DNA from: a virus
DNA: 63,344 nt
Strand: one strand, 5' to 3'
IMG/VR virus record: IMGVR_UViG_3300037200_000212
Span: 1 to 63,344 of that record
Shown piece by piece: positions 18,770 to 25,504 of this stretch. The notes under the pieces were generated by a model, which was not told the origin of the DNA, searched no databases, and was given only the letters and a program-made list of their open reading frames with translations. Both the position numbers and the translations under genes were made by a program. Position 1 is the stretch's first letter. Every line of letters starts with the position of its first letter.

Positions 18770-18983
18770 TCTCTTCTTCCTTTGTTTTTTGTTCCACATT
18801 AGTAATTTGAGTATTAATAGTCGCGACTTCAGAATCTGTTTTAGCATTTAGTTTTAATGCTTGTTGCACTTCTACTTCTTTCTTTTCGAAAACAAATAAA
18901 CCAATAAATATTGCAGATATGAAACTCAATACAATTATTAGTCCATTCTTAATTTTATTAAAGAAAGCGATTATCGATGCCAT
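18711..18983 (-). CDS. Inner-membrane coil protein, i-spanin-like
   Basis: A 90-residue protein: short cytoplasmic N-terminus, one membrane segment (GLIIVLSFISAIFIGLFVF), then a periplasmic helix/coil (about 35-70) and an acidic tail. This is the topology of an Rz-type inner-membrane spanin. The next gene starts inside its 3' end in a different frame and encodes an exported protein. The pair may bridge the envelope at lysis. Its start overlaps the end of the protease gene by 13 nt. Confidence 0.8.
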   Translation of the reverse strand: MASIIAFFNKIKNGLIIVLSFISAIFIGLFVFEKKEVEVQQALKLNAKTDSEVATINTQITNVEQKTKEEENDPLSEKDALAFLNSDSKK

Positions 18984-19837
18984 ACCACGTCTCTTTGAAG
19001 TATTGCACAGATATCTTTAATCTTCTTATCAGTTTTACTATCAAGTTTGGAACATTTTACTAGAACATCTTCAATATTAATCAAAGACTTGGTTTGTGCA
19101 GTAAGTTCAAGTTCTTGCTTAATAAGTGTTTCTGGAATCTTGGGGCTTTCATTTTGAACAAAATTCACAAGTTGTTCATAGGGAACGGTCCAACCGTATC
19201 CGAAATCTCCTTGACCAGCAAATACAACTCCAATAAGTTGCTTTGAACTATTATAAACTCCTGAACCAGAAGATCCAGGCATAATAGTTGCTGAAACTAG
19301 TCTTGATTGATATGATTTAACGATAGGCATTCCACCAACAAATGCACAGATCAATGGGTTATCATCTGCAGTGCATGGTCTGAGGCCTGTCATGACTTGT
19401 ATAATAGATTGACCAGAAAGATGTCCTTTGGATATTATATTAGGCATTAATGCTGGATGACCGCTTACTAGGACATCATCATACATTTCAGGACCTTTAG
19501 CTGCAATAAAAGCATTATATTTCAAATTATTAAGTACTGATAGAATGCAAAGATCGGACACTTCTGAAATCTTTACAGAATTTGCTTGGAAAACTCCTCC
19601 ACCATTTGTAACAACTACTCCTCCACCAGTTACTACTTTGCAAACGTGAGCATTTGTAAGCACGTAACTCTTTTCAGGACTAGAAGCAATAATGATTCCG
19701 GTTCCTCCATGATTTTGATCACGATTAGTAATCATAACACTTGTATTATGAAGATCTGTTTTACCGGTTGGGTGGGTAAATTTAAAAGCCGCTAGAACGA
19801 CTACAAGACCCACTAGTACCAAAATTCTTTTAGACAT
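18971..19837 (-). CDS. Exported trypsin-like (S1/V8-type) serine protease
   Basis: A 288-residue protein with an N-terminal signal or signal-anchor (ILVLVGLVVVLAAF). All three catalytic residues are visible: His64 in TNAHVC, Asp95 in EVSDLCIL and Ser190 in MPGSSGSGV. There is no PDZ domain; the C-terminal ~55 residues form a helical tail with two Cys. It would act in the periplasm or at the membrane. Neighbours are holin-like and spanin-like genes, so roles in lysis, superinfection control or degradation of envelope proteins are all possible. Phage-encoded exported proteases of this fold are uncommon. Confidence 0.92.
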   Translation of the reverse strand: MSKRILVLVGLVVVLAAFKFTHPTGKTDLHNTSVMITNRDQNHGGTGIIIASSPEKSYVLTNAHVCKVVTGGGVVVTNGGGVFQANSVKISEVSDLCILSVLNNLKYNAFIAAKGPEMYDDVLVSGHPALMPNIISKGHLSGQSIIQVMTGLRPCTADDNPLICAFVGGMPIVKSYQSRLVSATIMPGSSGSGVYNSSKQLIGVVFAGQGDFGYGWTVPYEQLVNFVQNESPKIPETLIKQELELTAQTKSLINIEDVLVKCSKLDSKTDKKIKDICAILQRDVVWHR

Positions 19838-20111
19838 TATTACTCCCTGATTGATTGTTAATTAATTGACGTTTATGACCATAGTTAAGTAATGAGAACA
19901 TAACGGGTAGCGTATCAGCTATATTTATCGTTTGAACATTCCATGCAAATGATGAGACATTAAATGTTGAACCACCGAATAACATTCTGAAAGCAGCTAT
20001 TAAAACAAATAATGCTACTGTGATATTAGTAAGTGAAACTTTTCCTTCATGATCCAGGAAATTAAGTTTATCTAGTGAATTCTTAATGAGATTTTTAAGC
20101 TGATCTATCAT
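19830..20111 (-). CDS. Holin-like membrane protein
   Basis: A 93-residue protein with an amphipathic N-terminus, a first membrane segment (ISLTNITVALFVLIAAFRMLF region, about 26-46), a second more weakly hydrophobic stretch (about 62-78) and a short polar C-terminus. Size and topology fit a class II holin, and the gene stands at the head of the lysis/envelope cluster. Overlaps of 4 and 8 nt link it to its neighbours. The assignment rests on topology and context. Confidence 0.8.
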   Translation of the reverse strand: MIDQLKNLIKNSLDKLNFLDHEGKVSLTNITVALFVLIAAFRMLFGGSTFNVSSFAWNVQTINIADTLPVMFSLLNYGHKRQLINNQSGSNNV

Positions 20112-20548
20112 TTACTCATTCTACCTTTCTTTTTAAAACTTTTCAAGGGTTTTTTTGTAAGTCTTACTGGTTTTTGTCCATTCTTTACGCGCATTTGATT
20201 CTCAACAAGAGTTTTTGCATCATGACAAGTTAGACATAATATTTGATAACCACTTGATTTAACAAGCATTCTTTCAATAGTTTCATCCCAAGACTTTTTT
20301 CCAGTGACGGGTATTACTGGTTCTATATGATCTTTATTAATTTCTTTCGGACCAAAAGCTTGCTTGCAAGATTCGCAAGTATAAAGTCCTCTTTCGATGC
20401 GTTGTCGTGCTAAAGCCATGTGACCATATGGCCATCGGTATGTCGCACGTCTTAAAGCCTGCATAGTGAAATTGTCCCGGAACTTATTAAATGCTTCCTG
20501 GTCTCTTTCTATTACACTATAATCTTTTTTCTTTTTAGGAGTTTTCAT
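20108..20548 (-). CDS. HNH endonuclease
   Basis: A 146-residue basic protein. The HNH core runs YTCESCKQAFGPKEINKDHIEPV...GYQILCLTCHDAKT: two CxxC zinc pairs, the DHI histidine and the final CHDAKT. A charged N-terminus (RDQEAFNKFRDNF) and Lys-rich tail flank it. It belongs to the group of small phage HNH proteins that sit within gene arrays. It may be a free-standing homing enzyme or a packaging/replication nickase. One-base overlap with the gene upstream. Confidence 0.88.
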   Translation of the reverse strand: MKTPKKKKDYSVIERDQEAFNKFRDNFTMQALRRATYRWPYGHMALARQRIERGLYTCESCKQAFGPKEINKDHIEPVIPVTGKKSWDETIERMLVKSSGYQILCLTCHDAKTLVENQMRVKNGQKPVRLTKKPLKSFKKKGRMSK

Positions 20549-20832
20549 TAAACTTTTACAGCTCTTGTTCTAAATTTACAACTTGTACAGATTTTTAATT
20601 TGCGACCTAATATAATTAATTCTTTCAAATAACCGACTTTACATTCAGTACAATCCGGTTCTTCGTATTCAAATGTTTTTAGATCTTCTATTTTATTTTG
20701 CCTATAACCCAGTAGTTTTTCTAGTCTTTTTATTTCTTGTTGAAGTCTTTTGATTTGCTTTTTTTGACCTCTTATTATTCCCAATTGATCTTCGTCGTAC
20801 TTGTGCGTTGATCTCTTCTTCTTTTTGAGCAT
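20548..20832 (-). CDS. Coiled-coil zinc-ribbon protein
   Basis: A 94-residue protein: basic N-terminus, a Gln/Arg/Lys-rich coiled coil (about 20-50) and a C-terminal CxxC...CxxC zinc ribbon (CTECKVGYLKEL, CTSCKFR). It could bind nucleic acid or act as an adaptor. Its 5' end overlaps the preceding small membrane gene in another frame. Function unknown. Confidence 0.75.
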   Translation of the reverse strand: MLKKKKRSTHKYDEDQLGIIRGQKKQIKRLQQEIKRLEKLLGYRQNKIEDLKTFEYEEPDCTECKVGYLKELIILGRKLKICTSCKFRTRAVKV

Positions 20833-20899
20833 CTTTAATAATTCCTGTTAAAAAATAAACTGCTACTCCATAGGCAATTATAAATGCTACTACGAACAT
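20702..20899 (-). CDS. Small membrane protein with basic tail
   Basis: A 65-residue product from the ATG at 20899, which lies just after the dUTPase stop and has TAGTAGG as SD; an earlier GTG at 20947 would overlap dUTPase. One membrane segment (FVVAFIIAYGVAVYFLTGII) is followed by a strongly basic, possibly cytoplasmic tail. The last 131 nt overlap the coiled-coil zinc-ribbon gene in another frame, which is unusual even here, so one of the two may be shorter than drawn. Confidence 0.5.
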   Translation of the reverse strand: MFVVAFIIAYGVAVYFLTGIIKDAQKEEEINAQVRRRSIGNNKRSKKANQKTSTRNKKTRKTTGL

Positions 20900-20912
20900 T
20901 ATGCCTACTAGA

Positions 20913-21350
20913 TCAAACACCTGTACTACCAAATCCTTTATCACCACGTTCGGTTTCAGTAAGATCAGTTACTTCTTCAAATTCAACTTGATCTACTTTA
21001 CGAATGATTCCTTGTCCAAGTCTTTGACCAATCATTATGGTATAGGGATTAGGAAATTTTGTCATAAGATTATCAAGAATGAAATGAACTTCGCCGCGAT
21101 AATCACTATCAATAGTTCCTGGACTATTACTTAAACGAATTTTACTATTGTAAGACAAACCAGAACGAGGACGAATTTCTAATTCATATCCTTCTGGAAT
21201 TTCAAAGGAAAGACCAGTTCGAACTTTAACAGTTATACCGGGCAATATAGTAACTTGTTCGCAAGATGCGATATCAAACGCAGCTGAGCCAGAAGTTGCA
21301 TATGAAGGAATAGTTGCTTCTTCAGTTAGTTTTTTTACTTTGAGCTTCAT
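20913..21350 (-). CDS. dut: dUTPase (dUTP diphosphatase)
   Basis: A 145-residue trimeric-type dUTPase converting dUTP to dUMP and pyrophosphate. All five family motifs are present in order: AAFDI, RPRSGL, GTIDSDYRGE, GQRLGQGII and RGDKGFGSTG. It feeds the dTMP pathway and lowers uracil incorporation. It lies in a nucleotide-metabolism group with the dATP/dGTP diphosphohydrolase two genes upstream and, more distantly, a uracil-DNA glycosylase homologue and a class II reductase. Confidence 0.97.
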   Translation of the reverse strand: MKLKVKKLTEEATIPSYATSGSAAFDIASCEQVTILPGITVKVRTGLSFEIPEGYELEIRPRSGLSYNSKIRLSNSPGTIDSDYRGEVHFILDNLMTKFPNPYTIMIGQRLGQGIIRKVDQVEFEEVTDLTETERGDKGFGSTGV

Positions 21351-21534
21351 TTAAATCCTTTACTAAATTTTTATAATTTTCTTTTGTTGAGTTAATATAT
21401 CTAAATAATACATCATATGCTACGAATTCCGAAGGAGTTCCATCTATTTCATCTGCAACTTGATATTGCTGTAATGCATGTTCCAAGCTATTTAAAGCTT
21501 GAACATATCCTTGAATGAAATCATTCGTCACCAT
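21322..21534 (-). CDS. Small helical protein of unknown function
   Basis: A 70-residue protein, all-helical by appearance (QALNSLEHALQQY, then a helix ending in LVKDLNEAQSK), with no Cys and no motif I recognise. It sits between dut and the dATP/dGTP diphosphohydrolase gene and overlaps both (29 and 14 nt), so it belongs to the same transcript. It could be a partner of either enzyme. Confidence 0.75.
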   Translation of the reverse strand: MVTNDFIQGYVQALNSLEHALQQYQVADEIDGTPSEFVAYDVLFRYINSTKENYKNLVKDLNEAQSKKTN

Positions 21535-21958
21535 TGATATCTCCTGTTATGTAGTCAGAATTAATAACACATGCATCTCCTGAATTTATTGCATCTGTTA
21601 GATTCATTCCTTCTGGAATGAAAAAACTAAGTTTATTTTCTTTAGGTTTATCATAACCCTTAAACAGATCATCATTTCCTATTTTATTCAGTTCATATTC
21701 TAATAAAGCCATTATGTTCCAAGCAACATGTGCTAAGTGCGATAAATTGGATTCCTTATCAATTCTATCACCTTTATTGTAGGATAGTAAATGTCTTTCC
21801 GCTGCATCCATTAATCTGGACCATTTCATTCCTTTTCGCCAATTATTATCATCATATTTTTCGGCACCCATAGTAGCTACTTTTGCTACTTCTATAATTG
21901 CATCTGAAGATAATAGACTGACCCTAGGTTTTCCGTTGTCGAATTTTTTGCCTTCCAT
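21521..21958 (-). CDS. dATP/dGTP diphosphohydrolase-like protein (MazG-fold, DUF5664 type)
   Basis: A 145-residue protein with the family pattern DNGKPRVSLLSSDAI, GAEKYDDNNWRKGMKWSRL, AAERHLLSYNKG and ESNLSHLAHVAWNIMALLEYE. The Glu/His residues of the MazG-like metal site are kept. It would hydrolyse purine dNTPs to monophosphates. Relatives occur in phages that use base Z (2-aminoadenine), but I see no PurZ-type adenylosuccinate synthetase here. The last ~40 residues are a variable extension. Confidence 0.88.
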   Translation of the reverse strand: MEGKKFDNGKPRVSLLSSDAIIEVAKVATMGAEKYDDNNWRKGMKWSRLMDAAERHLLSYNKGDRIDKESNLSHLAHVAWNIMALLEYELNKIGNDDLFKGYDKPKENKLSFFIPEGMNLTDAINSGDACVINSDYITGDINGDE

Positions 21959-21968
21959 TGAAGACCTC

Positions 21969-22190
21969 TTAAAGTGGAAGTGAATTTAGATCCGTAGTTG
22001 GAACCGTGGCATCTTGTGTAACTGTTGAAGCAACATCAGTTGGAAGTTCAACAGGCTTTTGATTTTCATCAACAACCAATCGGGCTTTTGTAATATCAAA
22101 AAGAACTTGACTAACCATTCGATAAGGCAATTCTTGAAGAGTATCAACTACATTTTTTAAAACATTTTCGGGCAAAGCATATAATTTCAT
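21969..22190 (-). CDS. Small conserved phage protein (LPENVL motif)
   Basis: A 73-residue protein whose first half, YALPENVLKNVVDTLQELPY, matches a small family often found in phage early regions, where LPENV is followed by a helix pair. The second half is Thr/Val/Pro-rich and probably disordered. Function unknown. It overlaps the preceding gene by 4 nt. Confidence 0.8.
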   Translation of the reverse strand: MKLYALPENVLKNVVDTLQELPYRMVSQVLFDITKARLVVDENQKPVELPTDVASTVTQDATVPTTDLNSLPL

Positions 22191-22384
22191 AATGTTCCTT
22201 CTAGTTTAATTATTTTATAATCTTTAGTTAATTGTTTTTTGCAATCTTCTTTAGAACCAGAGTATACCACTCTTTCATCTTTGTCAATTAAAATATATAT
22301 CTCAAACGTTTTAATTTTATAATCGGTCTTTGATTCGAAAAGTGCAATAAAGAACACTCCTATGATAAAAAATGCAATTATCAT
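22187..22384 (-). CDS. Small membrane-anchored protein
   Basis: A 65-residue protein with an N-terminal membrane segment (IIAFFIIGVFFIALF) and a small alpha/beta C-terminal domain. Lies between the recombinase and the LPENVL gene with 4-nt overlaps on both sides. Function unknown. Confidence 0.8.
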   Translation of the reverse strand: MIIAFFIIGVFFIALFESKTDYKIKTFEIYILIDKDERVVYSGSKEDCKKQLTKDYKIIKLEGTL

Positions 22385-23277
22385 TTTTGATCCTTAAATC
22401 GTTCTTTTAGTTCTTTAATATTTTTATCAGTATTTTCAAGCATTTCTGAACCAGCTAGAAAAACTTCCCCTTCAGTATATATACCATTAATATGATTTTT
22501 TTCAACAACTAATTTACTAACAAGTCCTATTTTATAGTCTCTACCATTTACAGTAGTTTTAATACGCTTACCTTCTTTTATTAATATTGAAAGACTCAAA
22601 GGAAACCATATCTTATTTCCTCCGTTGGCAATTATTGATGGTGGTAATCCTGGAAATGCTGGAGGTGATGTATATGCTTGATTTAACATTAATAACCCCA
22701 AACTATAATCACAACCCATTTCTCTAGTTCCAGTAATTCGTTCCATTACAATTGAATTATATTGACCACCAACTTGTGCATTTTTCATTACACTATGTTT
22801 TTTAACTATTCTACCTTCTTTATCTATTTCTACAGTATCTTTTGCATGTGTTCCAGCCCAACTATCCCACATAATAAAAGCATTTTGTTTCAATCTTCCG
22901 GTTTTAATATCTTCTACTTTCATGGAAATATAATCATAAACATCTTCTAATGTTTTTAATGATTCTTCTAATATACAATTTTCTCCATGTATTAAACCAT
23001 ATTCATCGAGTCTTGCTTTATCTAACTTATTTTCCGTTATAACAATGAATGGTACGATTTCTTGTTGTACTGCTTCTTTAGCTGCTTTTAGTAATATATC
23101 AGTTTTGCCAGAGTCGCTCAATCCGAAAATCATACTTGAATGACCTAAAGGAAGTCCAGGAAGTCCTATTGAATCTTGAAAAGGTTTTGGCATAACAATA
23201 TATTGTAGTGGTTTGTACACAGTTTGTTCAGTTTCATCTTCTTTTATATAATTTTTTAAATTAAATTCTTTTGACAT
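22381..23277 (-). CDS. RecA/UvsX-like recombinase
   Basis: A 298-residue RecA-fold ATPase. Walker A is GLSDSGKT (about residue 52) and Walker B is AFIMWDSW (about 134). LPGLPLGH precedes Walker A as in UvsX-like phage recombinases. It should form filaments on single-stranded DNA and drive strand exchange for recombination-dependent replication. SD AGAGGAAT lies just upstream, overlapping the end of the HNH-AP2 gene. A 21-codon fragment resembling its N-terminus lies upstream of that HNH gene, suggesting the insertion landed at the start of this gene. Confidence 0.9.
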   Translation of the reverse strand: MSKEFNLKNYIKEDETEQTVYKPLQYIVMPKPFQDSIGLPGLPLGHSSMIFGLSDSGKTDILLKAAKEAVQQEIVPFIVITENKLDKARLDEYGLIHGENCILEESLKTLEDVYDYISMKVEDIKTGRLKQNAFIMWDSWAGTHAKDTVEIDKEGRIVKKHSVMKNAQVGGQYNSIVMERITGTREMGCDYSLGLLMLNQAYTSPPAFPGLPPSIIANGGNKIWFPLSLSILIKEGKRIKTTVNGRDYKIGLVSKLVVEKNHINGIYTEGEVFLAGSEMLENTDKNIKELKERFKDQK

Positions 23278-23278
23278 A

Positions 23279-23683
23279 TTATTCCTCTATATTATTATAT
23301 CTTGCGAATTCTTTATGATATATTTCAGCTGCTTTATTATAAGCTATTGCTGCGTCTTTTTCATTATTAAAATATCCCAAGAATTTTCTTCCATTATCAG
23401 TTGCTATTCTAGCAGTCCATTTATTAGATTTTAAGTTCCAATTAACTCCTTTATATTTGGAAGTATAATTTCCTTTAATATGGTCGATAAATATTTTGGG
23501 ATCAGTTATATTAAGTAATAATCTTGACATTCTAACTATTCTACCAAAATGTGTAGATTGTAAATCTTTATAAACTTTCATCTTTTTTATGACTTTCCAC
23601 CAAAATTGATTAAGAAATTCATAATCTTCTTCGTCTATTAAAATTTCATAATTATTTCTAGTAACTAATATTTTAGATTTCAT
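23279..23683 (-). CDS. Decayed HNH-AP2 homing endonuclease
   Basis: A 134-residue protein. The N-terminal part has the usual start of HNH-AP2 enzymes, including FLNQFWWKV and RMSRLLLN. The HNH motif is cut short: FIDHIKGN is followed directly by YTSKYKGVNW, where an intact gene would have another ~30 residues with NLR and the last His/Asn. The AP2 DNA-binding domain (KYKGVNWN...KEFARYNN) is complete. So DNA binding may remain while nuclease activity is probably lost. Its ATG overlaps the end of the 21-codon fragment upstream. Confidence 0.85.
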   Translation of the reverse strand: MKSKILVTRNNYEILIDEEDYEFLNQFWWKVIKKMKVYKDLQSTHFGRIVRMSRLLLNITDPKIFIDHIKGNYTSKYKGVNWNLKSNKWTARIATDNGRKFLGYFNNEKDAAIAYNKAAEIYHKEFARYNNIEE

Positions 23684-23738
23684 CTACTGTTTCAGTAGCT
23701 TCTGCATATGAACCTAGATCAAATTTCTTTTCACTCAT
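23673..23738 (-). pseudogene. 21-codon remnant resembling the recombinase N-terminus
   Basis: From an ATG that overlaps the exonuclease stop (ATGA), 21 codons read MSEKKFDLGSYAEATETVDE before a TAA. The recombinase two genes on begins MSKEFNLKNYIKEDETEQTV, which aligns with it closely. The simplest reading is that this was the original start of the recombinase gene, displaced when the HNH-AP2 gene inserted, with a duplicated or rebuilt start downstream. It could also be a real leader peptide. Confidence 0.5.
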
Positions 23739-24769
23739 CGTTTCGTTCCAACTCTAAATAGTTTTGATTGCTTTGTAGTAAATAAATTTTGACGATCACG
23801 GGTTTCTGATCCACAACTATTACATCGATACTTTTGAAATTTACCTGTTGGAGTGTAAGAAAATCCGTTAAGACTAAATTCAGTACTTCCACAAGTACAT
23901 TTAGTTTCATTACTTTCTCTATAAATATCAAGATTAATAGTATTATCCCATGGAATTATCTTGGTATAAAGTTCTTCTAAAGAAAGAACATCATATTTAT
24001 TATATTTTTCCATTTCCTTCCATGCGGCCATATTTCTGGCCAAGCATTGCTTCCACATTTCAAAGCCTGAAAACTTACCATGTTTAAGCTTTTTGTATTT
24101 GGTACAAAGTTTATCTGTCATATATTCTAATTTGTTACTAGTAAATCCAAAATGTCTTTTTGCAAGTACTAACGTGTCGATGTGTTGATAACTACTTGGT
24201 GGTTGCATTTTATTAAGAATAAATCGAGCATTAAGCTTCTTATGATCGAATTTCTTACCATTTTGAGTGATAACAACATCTGCTTCGTCTAATAGTTTCC
24301 AAATGCCTTCTAATAGTTTTTTATCATTTTCAATATTCTTTTCATGTCTTTGATCCATGTACATGATCTTTTTAGGATTTTCACCTAACCATTTTGCAGA
24401 CCAGCTCAATACGTACCAATCACTATTAACTTGATTAAGACTTAAGTTATTATCCCATAAACCCCAAACATATCCTAAGATAGGAGCGGTTTCAATGTCA
24501 AATAGTAATACTTTTGGTTCTTTGCTAATAACTTTTTGCTGAACCATATCTTGAATTTCGGGTGTGTTTTTAATAGCTACGTTTTTAAGATTAGTAATAT
24601 TTTCAAAATGCTTTCTAATTTGTCGTTCACTGCTAATTTTTGATTCAATTTCGGTTCGGGTGGGAAATTTACCAGATTCAAGTACTAAATTAACGTACTT
24701 TTCTAGTATTTCTCCACTTAGTTTTGTTGCTCGCACTAATACCTTCTTTCTCTTTGAACATATTACCAT
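23735..24769 (-). CDS. DnaQ-like 3'-5' exonuclease with zinc ribbon
   Basis: A 344-residue protein. After a helical N-terminal region (FPTRTEIESKISSERQIRKH, HTH-like) comes an RNase H-fold DEDD exonuclease: LLFDIETAP (Exo I), VITQNGKKFDHKKLN (Exo II) and KYNKYDVLSLEELY (Exo III). The C-terminus has a CxC...CxxC zinc ribbon. It probably acts in DNA repair or recombination with the recombinase downstream. The ATG at 24769 overlaps the metallopeptidase gene by 80 nt; a GTG at 24736 with AAGAAGG as SD is a strong alternative start. Confidence 0.9.
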   Translation of the reverse strand: MVICSKRKKVLVRATKLSGEILEKYVNLVLESGKFPTRTEIESKISSERQIRKHFENITNLKNVAIKNTPEIQDMVQQKVISKEPKVLLFDIETAPILGYVWGLWDNNLSLNQVNSDWYVLSWSAKWLGENPKKIMYMDQRHEKNIENDKKLLEGIWKLLDEADVVITQNGKKFDHKKLNARFILNKMQPPSSYQHIDTLVLAKRHFGFTSNKLEYMTDKLCTKYKKLKHGKFSGFEMWKQCLARNMAAWKEMEKYNKYDVLSLEELYTKIIPWDNTINLDIYRESNETKCTCGSTEFSLNGFSYTPTGKFQKYRCNSCGSETRDRQNLFTTKQSKLFRVGTKR

Positions 24770-25058
24770 TTTCTACAAACACCTTCAAGCTTTTTTCAAA
24801 GGCTCGAACTTGTTTTTCAGTCATATTAACTTCGTATTCAACGCTTATAGCGTGAATCATTTCATGGAAATATGTATGAACTGCTTCTTTAATTGGTTGA
24901 TTGAGATTTATAACTATTTGTTTTACTTCACCAAAACGACTTTCACCAAGTTGATCATGATCTTTTGGGAAATCATTTGTCCAAAGAACTTCATATGTAG
25001 CTTTGTTAATTTTAATTGAAGAAGGTATATTTTTATAATATTTCTTCCAATTAATCAT
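24690..25058 (-). CDS. HExxH zinc metallopeptidase-like protein
   Basis: A 122-residue protein with YFHEMIHAISVEYEV (HExxH plus downstream Glu), the core of ImmA/IrrE- or SprT-like gluzincins, and a helix after it (QVRAFEKSLKVF). No signal peptide, so it acts in the cytoplasm. Phage members of this group are mostly uncharacterised. Neighbours are replication genes. Confidence 0.88.
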   Translation of the reverse strand: MINWKKYYKNIPSSIKINKATYEVLWTNDFPKDHDQLGESRFGEVKQIVINLNQPIKEAVHTYFHEMIHAISVEYEVNMTEKQVRAFEKSLKVFVENGNMFKEKEGISASNKTKWRNTRKVR

Positions 25059-25272
25059 TTGCTTTTTCTAATGCTTTCCTAAATTTGTTAATATTAATTT
25101 CAATGATCGTTCTACTATTGTGTAATACTGAAACACTTTCCATTACTTGAATGTATTTTGTGTAGTCTTTTAAAAGATCTAGAGAAGTGGTGAGTCTTTT
25201 TTGAATTTCAAGAAGATCTTTATGAACCAATTCTAATTTCTTTAAATTTTTGTAATCGGTTATATTAATCAT
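25051..25272 (-). CDS. Small coiled-coil protein
   Basis: A 73-residue protein predicted as one long helical coil (KKLELVHKDLLEIQKRLTTS and a second helix). No motif recognised. It overlaps both neighbours by 8 nt, within the metallopeptidase/AAA+ segment of the operon. Confidence 0.75.
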   Translation of the reverse strand: MINITDYKNLKKLELVHKDLLEIQKRLTTSLDLLKDYTKYIQVMESVSVLHNSRTIIEININKFRKALEKAND

Positions 25273-25504
25273 CTCTATGTTTTCTCATTATTTCATCCAT
25301 TGCATCATCTTCTTCTCTATATGATTTTACAGTATTTTCAGGACAAATACATCCTCTTTTTCTATTTAATGCATAATGATTTAATAATATTTCTGTCGTG
25401 TTACATTGTAAAAATGGATTACTAGGATTCATTATACTATATATCCAAAATTTGAGATGATCATTAGCATCCCAGGTTTCATCATAAACTGTTTTTAAAA
25501 TCAA
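25265..25504 (-). CDS. Small hypothetical protein, TTG start in a TTGA overlap
   Basis: A 79-residue protein starting at TTG, which shares bases with the AAA+ gene stop (TTGA). The only other Met near the start is residue 25. It has a hydrophobic WDANDHLKFWIYSI segment and two Cys (RGCIC). Function unknown. The same TTGA arrangement recurs at two other junctions in this genome. Confidence 0.72.
   Translation of the reverse strand: MILKTVYDETWDANDHLKFWIYSIMNPSNPFLQCNTTEILLNHYALNRKRGCICPENTVKSYREEDDAMDEIMRKHRDD

Noticed and set aside
21521-21958. Z-genome (2-aminoadenine) phage
   Set aside because: The dATP/dGTP diphosphohydrolase relative is present, but no PurZ-like adenylosuccinate synthetase is seen, so I do not claim base Z.
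23279-23738. Group I intron around the HNH-AP2 gene in the recombinase
   Set aside because: The HNH start overlaps the upstream fragment and its stop is one base before the recombinase ATG, leaving no room for intron RNA; both fragments also have their own starts.
24564-25019. 151-codon plus-strand frame
   Set aside because: Antisense to the exonuclease and HExxH genes, whose motifs are clear; low-complexity product; shadow frame.
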